DNA from: Phoronis australis
Lineage: Eukaryota; Phoronida; Phoronidae
Assembly (NCBI GenBank): GCA_002633005.1
Contig: NMRA01000118.1
Coordinates: forward strand, 186,707-250,706
Direction of reading: 5' to 3'
Length of the DNA stretch: 64,000 nt
The translations under genes were made by a program, and so were the position numbers. Shown piece by piece: positions 1-12,354 of this stretch. The notes beneath the pieces were generated by a model, which made no database searches, was not told the DNA's origin, and saw only the letters and a list, made by a program, of their open reading frames with translations. The number at the start of each line of letters is the position of its first letter. Within the stretch, counting starts at the first letter, position 1.

Positions 1-846
1 CAAACACCCTCATGTTGACATCATTAATGTGTTCCTAGAAATAGTATACCCATAAGCTACAAAACACACAACATGCCAAGAAATTTATCTAACCATTGGG
101 AACTTTATTTGGTTGATGTATTGAATAGAAATATGGTTTAGTTAAGCGATAAACTTGAGTACTAAGTCTGGGTATTAACATAGCCGTGGGCGCACAACAG
201 GGCTATCCCCTCGTCATTGCAAACCCTTCCCCTGATAGAAACTCGTTTCAGTTTTGTTCTTGCCTAGCTTCCCTGTCCCTGTCCCCTGTTCATGCAGTGC
301 TTCCAAGTTGCCTCACGTTACAGTCATTGGTTGCCAACAATTTCAAGTTTAGCAACCTCTTGAATAATTCTGACTACACCAGTGTTGCTATGGGAATAGG
401 TTACTAAAGACACGACTGCCATTCAAGTTGCACATTCCCTGCTTTGTGAAAGCATAAACCATTATGAAATTAACATCTAGGCCCTGGGTTCCAACTTTTT
501 ACTCAGAATTATTTTGTTATTTTCTATTCTAGTTTTGTTTGAACTTGAGATAAGTTTCTTTTATTCTATGTGCTTATTGATGGCAATTAATGATCCCAGC
601 ATTAGAGCTAAGAGTTTGAGTAAGAGGTTTTGCTAGAAATCTTGAGTTTTTACTCAAATTTTAGCTCGAATCTATTGGTCATTAAGTACTATCTTGATCT
701 CCCAAGAAAGTGGACTAGAAGTGACAAAAACAATTTCGAGTTTGATTTGAATTGAAAGTTTCACTCTAGAGGTGTATTCCCAAAACATGATCGCATAATC
801 CCTTTTCAGGGTTTTAAATCAATCCATACAAGACTGGGCTGGAATC

Positions 847-890
847 TGTTTAGACCAAAAAGCATTTTCAAATGCTTTTTGGTCTAAACA
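847..890. repeat. Perfect 21-bp inverted repeat (hairpin)
   Basis: Arms 847-867 and 870-890 are exact reverse complements separated by two bases. The other copy of the duplication (about 28020-28050) has the left arm but lacks the right arm. The palindrome was therefore either gained here or lost there. Confidence 0.95.
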
Positions 891-2893
891 TGCTATGTGG
901 AGAATAATAAAACATCTGTACTAAACTGTGTTGAAAAAATGAACCCTTTTGAAGTTCCGTATCCACAAATTGTACCATTTTTCTAGCTGCTATTAACCCA
1001 ACCTCTTTTTAGAATCGTCATGTAACAATATAAGATTGGTCTGGTACAAACAATGTTGTTTTTGGCCAAATTAGTAGCAAAAATCACAAGCACTCACATG
1101 AAGATTGGCATTGGATTTGGATACTAGTGTCTGATGTCAATCTTCATGTGTGCACTCGTGATTAGACTCTTGATCTCGTACTGTTCCTTACTGAGATTAC
1201 ATGTGGTATATTGGCTTCGGTTAAACTGATAGTTTGTTACTGCTTAAGACCTGGTGCAATAACTATGGCTTTGAGCAATAACAAAGTTTGAATTCTTCCA
1301 AGTCCACTAAAGAACAAGTTGAGACAGGGATATATACAGGGCTTGGAATTTTTCTTTTTTGTTTTTATTTCCTCTTATTCGATTTCCAGATTCTTTTTTA
1401 TCATCATTTTTTGGCTTACTTGACTCATGCAAAAACATTTATTTCAGTTTGATTTTACAACACAAAAATACTTCTATCAAACAAGCCTATTTGTGAAATG
1501 ATAGATCACCTGGAAAAATTTCCTCTTATAGTCATTCCAATTCCTGTATATAGTGGTAATTTGTTCACATCAAAATTTATTCTTTTTCAAATAAGACGCA
1601 TTTATAGCAACTTTAAGGGATTTAATTCGAAGGAAATGTGGAAGCTAGAAGACACCATCTGATAAGCGCATTCTGAAATAACAATTGTGCTTGTACTTTC
1701 CAAGATGTTCAACTCACATTGTTAGGTATAGGGATAGGGTTCATTCCACCATCCTTGGGTTTTCAGAGTACCCTCCTATAACCATTCCAAGGGGGTACTC
1801 CCACAGGTTTATACATGATACGACACTCAACTGGGTGATTTTTCTCAAACAATTTCTTTTCAAAATGGTGCTTGAAAAAATCCCTACCAAAGCAAACTTT
1901 TTCCCATGAATACAACGGGTTTCACTCTGGAAGTTAAAACCCCTGCATAAGGTACCTTTTTCCTACTGAAAAAGGAGTTTTAATATGATAGCTGTATTTT
2001 TAAACCTTGGACACCAGACTCATTTTTGACAACAGGAATCTCTGAGCCGACTCTTCAAGCTTAATGGGTGAAAAAGACAGCTGTCTAAGAATTATTACGA
2101 AAGGATTCAGTTGTTAGCATTAGCTCTTATAAAAAGGTTGTGCATTTGAAACATTAGGCTACAATTTTATTGAAGTCCAAACCTCGGACCACAAACATAA
2201 TGTTTTTTTAGCCACTGTCTAAATGGGTGGAGATTCTTCTAGTACCAGATATGCACAAAACTAAAGGTTAGGGCCCATTTGGAACACCTCTCGGGTATTT
2301 TAGTAGCTACAAATTTACCCTCGGAACATCTGGAGCACCTGGCTATTTTCCTATTTACATGTACAAATTTTTCTTAGAAACACTTTAGGTATTTTCGTAG
2401 CCTCAGATATCCTCTCGGAGATGAATGTTATCCAAAATATGGCAAGTCACGTGATTTCCAATCTTGACAATAATAGGAAAACTGAAGTTCGCACACATGC
2501 AGAGAGCGTTCACCTATTACGTGAAATTTGAGGTTACGAAAACACCCGAGGTGTTCTGGATGCCCTTGGAAGTTAATGTTTTCAGTGCATGCTCGAACTT
2601 TATGGCCAATCATTCTCCACTAAGTTTGATAATCACGCAGGTTAAATTCACCTCCAATGAGAAGTTTGAGGTCCCGAATATACCCAAGGTGATCTGAATG
2701 GCTTAGGACCCTCACGTTGTGCGGGGTCCCATCTCAAAAAGAAAAATGGGGAAGAAAAAATTAGTATGTCAACGAGGTGAGGGGTGTAGCTTGGCTACCT
2801 GAAGGGTCGAAAATTGTGTTCTACGAGGTGAAGACTGTGTAGGCTGCGAAGTGGTGGAAATTGGGTGCCAGCAGTGTCTACTGTAACACTGTA

Positions 2894-3053
2894 CAAAGAC
2901 GGATAGGGGGAAGGGGGGGCGTCAAGAGGGCCATGGCCCTGCCTAAAATTATCCCAGATTCCATTTGGCAGTTTGGGGATGCAAATGTCTGACGGGAAAA
3001 ATACTCTGCCCTTGCCCCTACCCCTTAACTAAAATCCAGGATTTCGATGAAAC
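2894..3053 (+). mobile_element. Short MITE-like element, decayed copy
   Basis: About 160 bp starting with a degraded form of the cagtggcggatttaggg terminus. It shares the internal phrase agattccatttggcagttt with 16315-16467 and 30062-30225. The right terminus is truncated here. The ends resemble hAT-type non-autonomous elements; the family is inferred from termini only. It lies inside the 3.4-kb duplication, so it predates that event. Confidence 0.6.
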
Positions 3054-3278
3054 TGAAAAAATGCCAAGTGAAAAGAGTGAAGCCATTGTTAATTCAGGTT
3101 TATTTTCCTAGTAAAGAATCGTTAATTACATGATTTTACTACAGTTTGTTGGTAATATCACAATATATAAACAGCTACCTCACCAGAGAGTTCCCCCCGA
3201 CCGCAAACTCGACCCAGTCTCAAAATAACTTTTACTCTCGCGACAACTAGCGACCTGAGAACGTAATACCGGATGTCA

Positions 3279-3385
3279 GCATGCGCAGAGCAAACTTCCT
3301 GGTTAAAAATTGCCAGCTGACAGCCAATGAAAACCATCGTTCTAGTGCGCTGTACCTGGGCCTTCACAAGCAATCCGTGACGTCA
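3279..3385 (+). promoter_or_regulatory. Promoter-like cluster: NRF-1-like, CCAAT and CRE sites
   Basis: GCATGCGCAG (3279-3288) resembles an NRF-1 half site, CCAAT is at 3324-3328, and the CRE palindrome TGACGTCA is at 3378-3385. The same three sites with the same 54-base CCAAT-to-CRE spacing occur in the second copy (30477-30582). The local GC content is above the surroundings. No convincing coding exon follows in either direction, so a promoter role is inferred. Confidence 0.45.
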
Positions 3386-3429
3386 TCTTGTGAGGCCCGG
3401 GAACCAGGTTAGTAGGGGACTAGCGAGCG

Positions 3430-5780
3430 TTGTACCAATCCTCAATAAAGCCGAGTTGACCTAGTTCAGCTAAATATCATACAAACTCCGCTCACACTTA
3501 ATCACGTGATTCTGAGCAATCGGGCAGTCTCGATTAGGTCGCTAAAACTCAATGATTATCACTAAATTTCTGTATTGCGCAATACCCAAAATTCATCATA
3601 TGTTGAAATTTTAAATACCCTACTCAAGTAAATGTGGAAATTGCTAGCTGTAACAGTCAATAAACTCCTAAAAGTTGATATATGGTGACTAATGTGCACT
3701 TCTCGATCACCGTCGTGCGTTATTGGCGATTTCTCGCGTTGCGATTTTGGAGATTATTGCAATTTTTGAACATCTATTTCTAGGAGATGTGTAAACGGAT
3801 TGCTACGAAATTCTGAAAACTTGCTACTTGATTAAATTTGTTGCAATCCCCACCCCCCAACGGATTAGGCATGGTTGCCAATGTGTCAAATTTTGGGTGA
3901 AGTTTTCAAACTTTTCCAAATATGTGAGTGTTAACGACGGTCTGCGAATAACACGCGCTCTACTATAATATTCAAATTGCAACCAGTAAATCAAAATATT
4001 CTTGCTACAAAAATGAGTTTGCCTCACAATTTAAAGTGGGAAAATGTAATGTCTTACTGTCCTACCTACCCATCTCAGGGGAGCGAGGTTATGCTGAAGG
4101 TAAAGAAAAATATTTTTAATGGGAAAGCAGCCGTTTTATATGTTTTAACAGAGTTAAAACTCTATCAAGATTTCATAACCCTGGTTTATTAGAAACGAAA
4201 GAAAGGCCTTCCTGCTAACATCTAATTGCTATCAATGCAGCAATAGAAAGTGGCGTAAATGGCCCAGCAAACGGCTCATTCCCTTTAGGTGGGACGTTTG
4301 CGTCATAGTAAATGCACTCCAGGGGAATAGTAATTTTAATTACTATTCAGTATTAAAATGCTGAATATGTCCTTTCCAGGATCAGGGTGTTCCGTCGAAA
4401 TTGGAATCCCGGTGTGAAACAGATCTCCCGGTGTCGAAACACAATTGGAAGGTGTTTGAAGATTCTTTAACTCCAAGTTTGAGGCTAATGACATTGTCTC
4501 CGAATAATTGTCCGATCCCCGGGGTTTCTGTTTTAAAGTTCGGGGCTTGTGTTTTTCGGGCTGCTTGATTGTTTTGAAGGTGCGGGAGTCTGTTTTCGAC
4601 TCCGGGATATCTGTTTTACACCGAGGTTCCAGTTTCTATGAAACATCTTGAAGATAACCGCGAATCTGTGTTTTTACTAAAGGTAAGATCAAAATTGGTT
4701 AGCCCTACTTTCTTGTTCAAAGATATACTAAGCCTTCAAATGAAGTTTCTTAAAGACCAGCAGACCAATGAGAAATGGCATAGCCACGATGTGTAACACG
4801 GGGGTATATCCTCACCTGCTCAGCTCAAAGAAGTTAATCCAGCGCGCTCTTCAGCTTGGGTGACTTGAATACTCTTCTACACACAATTAGTACTACTCAG
4901 ATTTCAGATGAGCCCCTTAACGAACAAAAAATAACTTGAAGCAAGGTCTGCACGTCAGTCTCCGTTGGTTGATCAGGAGATGCTTGTGGTCATGATTCGT
5001 TCCAAACTGTATTCGGCTAATCATAATTGAGATGATACAATTATCCAAACACAGTATACTTTTTACCTTCCATACCTGCAAAAATGTTCTTAAAGCACGA
5101 TGCCAAGTAAAACTACCACGAGGAGCGACGAAGGGGGTTTTGAAGCGTTTCCAGAATGCGTGTACAACACAGCTCATCTGACCATCCCTCGGTGTTAATC
5201 CAATGAAACTCTATCAGGCACATGGTGATGCACCATTTGGTAGTTATTAACATTATGTAAGCTTCAGTTAGGAACCATCCGAAGTGACCTAGTCTTGCAA
5301 TATTGTGCCCGCGATTTGAATTCTGTTGACTATGATGACGATTCAAACGTTCTGTTTTCTTATTGTCCACAGACACTACTATATTTCTAACTAAAAGAAC
5401 CAGGGATTTTGTTTTGAAGTGCTTGAACGTACACGAGAGGAATGTTCTAAAACGAGTCGGTGGCCTGGTCACGGTTACAGGTAAACACTGAGGAATTGAT
5501 CCGTGAAAGCAAACATAAGTGCTCTATGCAAAACAAGTTTGCAAAGAAAATTATGGTAAGATACGCAACATGGCCTGGCATAAAGGCCACTACAAATATG
5601 AGAGTAAAATTTATAATAAGAGCACGCGAATGAACCGCAAACGAAGTGCTTCTAGGGATGTTTATCTGCATCATAAAATGGCCACTAGCTGGTGCAAAAT
5701 ACGTCAAATCCATCCGAAAACAGGAACATGTCATCGTCATGCCACAGTAATTGAAGTCGTCGGAAAATCATCGACAACCG
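3430..5780. other. No gene recognised
   Basis: No protein domain or convincing exon is visible on either strand. Around 4380-4640 there are loose repeats built on the words ccggg and tctgtttt. The overlapping small ORFs near 4917-5740 do not resemble any family. Confidence 0.5.
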
Positions 5781-5798
5781 TCCTCTACACACTAAGAA

Positions 5799-6045
5799 CA
5801 TATATTATATCAATTTTCACAATCATTCATAGAGTAGACGTCAAAAACAGACTAGTAAACAGTAAAAATGACCACGAGATTGCGCAAAATACGTTGATTC
5901 CATCCGAAAACGGAAACATGTTATCTTTTCTTTAATAGAAAGTTATTTACCAAACTTTGTAAAAATCCGTCAAGGAACTTCAGAGAAACAGAGGAAAACA
6001 AAAAAAATGAAATTACCACCAGGCGGCACAGGATTCGTCTGAAAG
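5799..6045 (+). repeat. Dispersed repeat family, copy 1
   Basis: This copy starts acatatattatatcaatttt and runs through gcgcaaaatacgttgattcc and aaaaatccgtcaaggaac. It is a diverged tandem partner of 6219-6480, offset by about 420 bases. Relatives occur at 39358-39590 and 63530-63700. No coding capacity is conserved between copies; it is probably a SINE- or MITE-type sequence of unknown class. Confidence 0.7.
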
Positions 6046-6218
6046 TCGTTATCGTATTTTGTCAATTCCATACAAATACACTTGCTAAATCTAATAAAGA
6101 TCCTGTCGTGGGTTTAGGAGATACAGCTATGGGCACAAAAAACAAAACTACCACTAGAAGGCGCTTAATTAGTCGAAGTCGTCGGAAAATTATGGTCCAC
6201 CGCCTTCTTCACACTCAG

Positions 6219-6480
6219 AACATATATGCCAATTTTCACAATCATCCTTTGAGTGGTTTGGTTGATAGAGGGGCGGACGCCAGAAACAGACTAGAAAACA
6301 GAAAAAATGGCCACTAGATGGCGCAAAATACGTCCAATCTTTCCAAAATCGAGAACATGTCCTTGGTTTTTTATAGAAAGCTATTTGCCGAACTTCATAA
6401 AAATCCGTCAAGGAACTTTAGAGAATCAGAGGAAAGGCAGAAAAATAAAATTGCCACTTGGAGACACCGCGTTCATCACA
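6219..6480 (+). repeat. Dispersed repeat family, copy 2
   Basis: This is the best-preserved copy in the window. It has the same order of landmarks as copy 1: ccaattttcacaatcatcct, ggacgcc, ggccactagatggcgcaaaa, gaacatgtcc, aaaatccgtcaaggaacttt, attgccac. Overlapping ORFs on both strands here are by-products of the repeat. Confidence 0.75.
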
Positions 6481-6859
6481 GCGGGCATGGGTCCACGGAT
6501 AACGGCCCCCTAGTTTTTCAACCATCTACACAAAGATAAAACACATTGTAGGGTTCGGCTTATAATGTGCCTAAGCCGCTTTCTATTGTTGACTGAGCCG
6601 GAAACATTTGTGAACGCGGTTAGAGATGGTTTCTATCTAACCTAAAGGGGAAGACAGTAGTTTTTATGGTTATTTTTTGTCATGTAAATCACGATTTTTT
6701 GGTTATCTTAAACGAACTCTGAACGTGAAATAATTTCGCCAGGCTCTAATTCACTGTGCATGCGTCACTCCGGAATTTGTTTTCATACACTTCAGACTGT
6801 GCGTCATTGCGTTTGTTATGTTGCAACAGTTATTCGACTCCGTCAACGTCTTATTCAGT

Positions 6860-6971
6860 ATGCCTGGAGATTGTTGCGTATGCGCATGCGCGCATTACAA
6901 ATCGTCAAAGATTATAGGTGTCTCATTTCATAGATTTCCACTGGATGACAAGATACGTGGAAGTTGGCTCG
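6860..6971 (+). CDS. THAP-domain first exon (partial gene or fragment)
   Basis: From the ATG at 6860 the frame opens MPGDCCVCAC and continues to GVSFHRFPLDD and GSWLVQ. This matches the N-terminal half of a THAP zinc-finger domain: an early Cys-x(2-4)-Cys, the FHRFP block and a following Trp. The frame stops soon after (MHFG then TAA), but a GT directly after the Gln codon (6972) could be a splice donor. The second half of the domain (Cys-x2-His) should then be in a downstream exon. I could not find it in the next 2 kb. The family is DNA-binding and includes P-element-type transposases. It is either the first exon of a host gene or a leftover of a THAP transposon. Confidence 0.55.
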
Positions 6972-7485
6972 TTCAAGTGAACAGTATGCACTTCGGCTAA
7001 GGCAATGCAAAATTATAGCGTGTTCTTTGTACCGTCATATTACGAATGGGACATGTCATAGTACGCCGAGATTGCAAAGGTACTCCCGAAATACATTCTG
7101 CAGAAGATTGCTATTCCCTTGATATTTAGATTCTCTGTTGCCTCGCCACCTGATCGGTCGTTTTAATGCGAAACAACAGACAAAATTAAACACTCTTTGG
7201 CTAAAAAAATTCGTTCGCTATATTTGTATTATCACGTTCATCATACACGCGCTCAAGTCCACACCAATGTCGTATTTTGAAGGTCAGTAAACATTTTTAA
7301 AGCTTTGAAAAACACAATATCGTGATGGTGGGAACTGCGATGCCTTGCTACTTAGCAGGTGTAATCATACATGTACTTGGACAATAAAACTGCTATTGAC
7401 CTTCACACTCGGTCAACATGTTGGTTTTTACGCCCCAAAAATATAATAAACACCTCGATACCGCCTCGATCATCATCAGTTTTTC

Positions 7486-7960
7486 GCTTTACAAAACCTG
7501 TGTGGCAAAGCAAGCATTCTCTGACGGCTTGGAAGGGCAAAATATTCCGTACCTGAGACGCCTGTGAACATGCTAGCGTTCGTTTTCAACCTACGTGTAT
7601 TTCCAAGTTCTAGTAAGGTATTGTCTGCTTAAACTTGCAAAGATTGTCTTTTCGCTTTACAAAAAATATGTGGTGCAGCATGCACTCTCAGGTGGATTAA
7701 ACTAAACTTAAAAGCAATGTTTTGTATACTCGAAGGTCCTGTGAGTACATTAACTCTTGTTTTTTATCGAATTACTGCAGTTAAACTTGAAATAGTTGTT
7801 TCTTCAGTCTACAAAACTGACGTGGTCAAAGGGCCATTACCCAACTCATAACGTAACACCGTAAAAACAATGTCTGCTCTTGAAACTTGTCAGCACATTT
7901 ATTCAACGTTTGTGTCTAACCTGGAAGGAATGTCTTTACTCAATGCGGTTATTAACCCGC
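7486..7960 (+). repeat. Diverged tandem repeat, about 160 bp, three units
   Basis: The phrase t(t/c)tacaaaa followed by tgtgg or cgtgg and (a)aag or gcagc recurs at about 7486, 7651 and 7807, with similar text between. Units differ widely. No gene is recognised. Confidence 0.5.
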
Positions 7961-8059
7961 GTTCTGTCCAACAATCGAACTTTTCACCAAACACCGCAAT
8001 AGAATTGGTCTGCACTTTTTCCTTCCCGGATATGAAAAAATGGCTGAGTTAGCAAAGAA

Positions 8060-10190
8060 TTGACATTTCTTTACCGTGCTTGCCGTATAAAATGACACGT
8101 CGTGACAATCCAAGTTTTAGAGCTTTGGCTCAAGTAATAACGAACTGTCATTGCTTTTGAAGCTCTGAAATTATCTCAAAATGGACTTGGGGAAGATTTG
8201 AAACCGCTGATTTCCATAACAGTAAGTGGTCTAAAGTAAAAGTTATAGAAGTTGCGTTTTATGGAAGACGAATTTATAGCCTCTGTTCAACCGAAATACT
8301 TAACGAGAAAATAGTTTATGCATTTTTCTGCGTTGTAAGTGCAATGTTTTTGTTGAGTCCCGTTGACAAATTGAAGATTTTCTGTGTGGTTTCACGTTTT
8401 CAGAGCTCATGTAAAACGTTTGAATTTTTGTGTGACGTCAGTCTGAACCATTCAATATTATAATCCTGGAGATTTCGTTAAAACCATTTACAGGAAACAC
8501 GCGTCTTATGTTTGCAATTTTGTTTGTGCAGGCGCTGTGCCGGATGACATATAAAGAAGTTAGTTAATGTCTGTGTAACCTTGCCTTTTTATAGCAGCAT
8601 CGTGGACAGATCTATTTTTTAGTTATAGCCAGTCGGCTAAAAGTAGATGCGTCTTCTAAATAAAGAGTTGATGGCAAAGTCAGTATAGACGCAAACAGCC
8701 AGCACATATCATAATTATCTTAAACTTTTCACTGATCACTGAATGAAGTGTTGCCCAGCTCAAAATTGAGAATTTACGTAGTTATTAGAGTTTTCGGTCA
8801 AGAGTATTTGTGTTATACTTGACTTGTGATAATGAGGTTGCTAAGCAGGTCATTTAGGGGCACAGCTCTCATTGACCAGTGCTTGGCTATTTCGTTTTCG
8901 TTAAAAGCAAATGAAAGCAAATAGGCCGGAACCTTGGATGTACATGGATTTGGAGTATAAAGTTTTTTTAATGTTTAGTATAAACGTCTGATACTTATGC
9001 ATTTGGAAACTACCGGGTGGCATGATGTCACCCTTGGGAAGTTTTGTCCAGAGGACTTAATCCAAGATGGCCGCCATAGAATTGGCGAAATCTGCTCTCT
9101 TTCTCTTATCGTTGAAACTTGATGAGACACAGGCGTGTATAATATGCCTTGCCATAAGTTTTCAGGCACCAGCAATCCACTGCCATTATCATCAACATGC
9201 CGAAAAACTAGGATAATCGTCATAACGGTCTTACTTTGTCACCAAAATTCCACTAACTGAATGTTCACCTGTGAGATGCGGTGACACATGTATTGAGACC
9301 TGAAACAAAGAACATTAATTTATTAAAACTCTACAATAAGTACGTTCTCTGTAGATTCTAAAAACGTGGTCATGGTACGCCCCTTACCAGATGTCCGCTT
9401 GGCAATTTTGAACTGTTTGACAGATACCTGAAATAGCACCCGGTTTCTTAGACAGCAGCCAGCCGAGAGGGGTTGAAAGCAAACTACAGCCACCATTTTG
9501 CATCAAAGATAGGTCACGGCTAAAACTTTTGGCTTTTCTCATTCAGGACGAGTTAAAAAGCACAAGCAAACCATTTTCTTTGAAATTATTTCCAACACAG
9601 TCCCCAAAACAGCTTCAAACCTGACGCACCCCCTTTATTTAATTTGTAGCCCCTACAAATTGCCCGTGGCTGCAAGTTATAACTGTTCAGTGCTACCTTG
9701 ATTCCAGGTTAGGCACTTGTGATTGATGTCTTTACAGCTATTAAAATATTTGCTTCATTTTGACAATAACTTTTTATTAACTCCCCACGAATTCTATGAG
9801 AAATGCATTGTCCCTTGTTTTAATTGAACTTTACAGCAGTATCCAAAATTCACAGGCGGCTTCAGCGAAGCTTTCTAAGACGGTATTTCACAGTCGATTC
9901 CCGTGATTCAGTACGATTCAGATTGGGATTTGTCAGTATGGTGACATTTGGCAGCAATTTGTGACAAAGCCGAAGAAAGGGTTGGTGTTTTACCAACACA
10001 AAAGCATAGAATTGGGTCTTGGAATTGCATTCATGTCTGAGGTAAGTTGGGTTTTCGACCAAAACACACCAGCACTCCAAGTTAAAAAGTAATTAGTCAT
10101 TTGAGAAAGATTTCTATTCGTTGCCCATCCAAGNTAAATAAGTAGAATGTTATATTATGGGCTGAAATCAACAAGATAATTAGATGAGCT
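8060..10190. other. No gene recognised
   Basis: I see no recognisable domain, RNA gene or repeat family here. The small ORFs at 8975-9223 and 9862-10080 (minus) have no family resemblance. Confidence 0.5.
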
Positions 10191-10192
10191 AT

Positions 10193-10771
10193 AGTAGTTG
10201 AAGCATAAAGACTTGCTACAGTGTACAGAAGCAATTGTACGACAGAGCCATCTCGTGGAAGATTCTAGAAAGGATCTTGGCAAGGGCAAGGGTTAACGAA
10301 CAGGAAGTTAACCAAGAGCTTGCCACTTGCATCGTGGGTAGTAAGATACTACCTGAAGTGTTGCGTCACCAGCCAGAGACTGTGACCAGCAAGAAGAATC
10401 GCGGGTAGAAGAAATTGCCTGCAAGTGTTGCATCACCAGAGACGGTGACCAACAAGTACACTGTCGCTATACAGTGTGTGTAGTTCGAAGATTCACCAAC
10501 AGGACAGACATCCAACAAGTGGAGAGTTCTAGCTTGGATAGCAGATAAGACATTTCATTATTTGGGTTGCTTGATTAAAGTAATCTTTAAAGAGGGCGCT
10601 AGTGTAGCTACTTTTTTGTAGTTGATTACTTAATTAACAACAGGTTTCACTTGTCTAATTAGAGGTTATCATATAATAAACTAATTACTGGATTTGATTA
10701 TTCACTTTCCATCTACGCACAATCTCAAAGCATAGCTACCTTTTAAACAAACCCACCGTCAATCGTCTGAC
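10193..10771 (+). repeat. LTR-like direct repeat, left copy
   Basis: It starts agtagttgaagc and runs to ctaccttttaaacaaaccca. It matches 11517-12032 through blocks such as gatcttggcaagggcaaggg, gttcgaagattcaccaacag and acaacaggtttcacttgtc. The left copy contains an extra partial internal duplication (about 10360-10450) of the tgttgc..accag..gac segment. Two such copies about 750 bases apart look like the LTRs of a gutted element. The ends do not show clear TG..CA, so the class is uncertain. Confidence 0.65.
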
Positions 10772-11516
10772 AGAAATATATACAAGCTTGAGCACTCGTC
10801 GCGAAGGCTTTTGGATCTGCCTAACTTGGAAGGGGATGCGTTATTACTGATGCGGACCTCGGTCTTTCATAGGGGAATCAGTTTTAGGAATTGCCAACAG
10901 GAATGAGAAAACAGGCCCGATTTTATAAACACGATCGATTTTCGTAACAGGGTTAGCCTTGTGAATCGCCGACAGGATTTAGAAAACAGGGTCGATTCTC
11001 CGAAACATGTTCACTTCTAAACGGTCGTTTTACATACAGTTGCATTTACGAAACCCTGAGGAATGATTTTTAAGTAGTATTAAATTTACAAAATAGGATT
11101 TTAATTATATTTTAAACAGAAAGGGATTTATTAAGTAGAGTTGAATTTACCAAGCAGGATTGGTTTCGTTTTTCACAATTTTTGCACTTTCCGCCCCTCA
11201 TAGAAAGTAGGTTGTCAGAATAAATATTGATTAAGAAATTAGTACAGATGGTTCCATTTAAGTTGCCCAAAATTTGTGCACATGTACTTTTAAACCATGG
11301 GATCAAACTTGTTTACATGTACTTTTGACGTCAAGATGATGTTTACTACTTTGGTTCTCGGGTCAAAGCATTCTAAAGATTCTAGAAATTTTTTATTTCA
11401 AATCGTAACAGCCAATGATATGAAAAGATCAGATCATGTGGTTTTTATTAGCCAATCGTTAAGTAAGTATATTAATATAATTGGGGCCGAAATTTTGAAA
11501 ATACTCAGCTGAAATT
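10772..11516. other. Spacer between the LTR-like repeats
   Basis: No gag or pol coding is visible. From 10860 to 11050 there are irregular repeats of the words acagg, cgatttt and gaatcgcc. If the flanks are LTRs, the retroviral-type genes have been deleted. Confidence 0.5.
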
Positions 11517-12032
11517 AAGTAGTTGAAGCTAGAAGACTGCTTCAGTGTACATAAGAAATTGTACTACAGAGCTATTTCGTTGAAGACTCTAAAGAGGATC
11601 TTGGCAAGGGCAAGGGTTAACGAACAGGAAGTTAACTAAGAGCGTGTCACTTGTATTGTGGGTAGAAGATAGTGCCTGCAAGTGTTGCGTCACGAAGGAC
11701 TGTGGACAGCAAGTACACTGTCGCAGTACAGTGTCTGTTAGTTCGAAGATTCACCAACAGGACTTTCATCCAGCAAGTGTTGAGTTCTACAGCTTGGATA
11801 GCAGATAAGACGTTTGATTGTTTATAGTTAATTGTTTGAAGTAAACCTTACAGAGGGCGCTAACGTAGTTACTCTTCATTGTTATATTATTTAATTAACA
11901 ACAGGTTTCACTTGTCTTAATTAGTGGTTATCACATAATAAATTAATTACTGTATTTAATCATTCTGTTTACATCTACTCACAATCTCAAAGCACAGCTA
12001 CCTTTTACACAAAACCACTGTCAACTTCAGAC
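11517..12032 (+). repeat. LTR-like direct repeat, right copy
   Basis: Same order of blocks as 10193-10771 but about 60 bases shorter, because the internal tgttgc..gac segment is single here. Many substitutions separate the copies, so the insertion is old. Confidence 0.65.
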
Positions 12033-12354
12033 ATAGGTCACAACTGAACGTCCTGATGTGTCACTCCCAGGTGCAAATTATTGATAACTTTTAATCAGAA
12101 ACCAGAAATGCAGCCATTTTTTCTGCATAGTCCATTTTATTCGACAGTTTGTAGGCTTCTTACCAGTATGCTAACGTGTTGAAAGTTAATGGTTTTGAGT
12201 AACACAGTGAAAATATATTTTAAGGATACCGAAGTAATCAGGTGATACCGTCGTGAGACGTGAATTTGGGAAGGTATTGCCAAGGATATTAAATACTGAC
12301 GTAAGTTATTGAAATCAGATGAAACCACTGTTACAAATGACAAGACGTGCTGGG

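Larger units (their letters stand above)
1..3428 (+). repeat. Left copy of a 3.4-kb direct duplication
   Basis: Nearly all of this stretch is matched, in the same orientation and order, by 27149-30622, with substitutions and small indels. The match is already in progress at base 1, so the left border is outside the window. Similarity fades just after the shared gggaaccaggtta, near 3415-3428. No protein domain is recognisable; the short ORFs inside are not conserved between copies. It could be a non-coding mobile element or a dispersed segmental duplication. The flanking sequence after the two copies is unrelated, which argues against a simple large tandem duplication. Confidence 0.9.
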
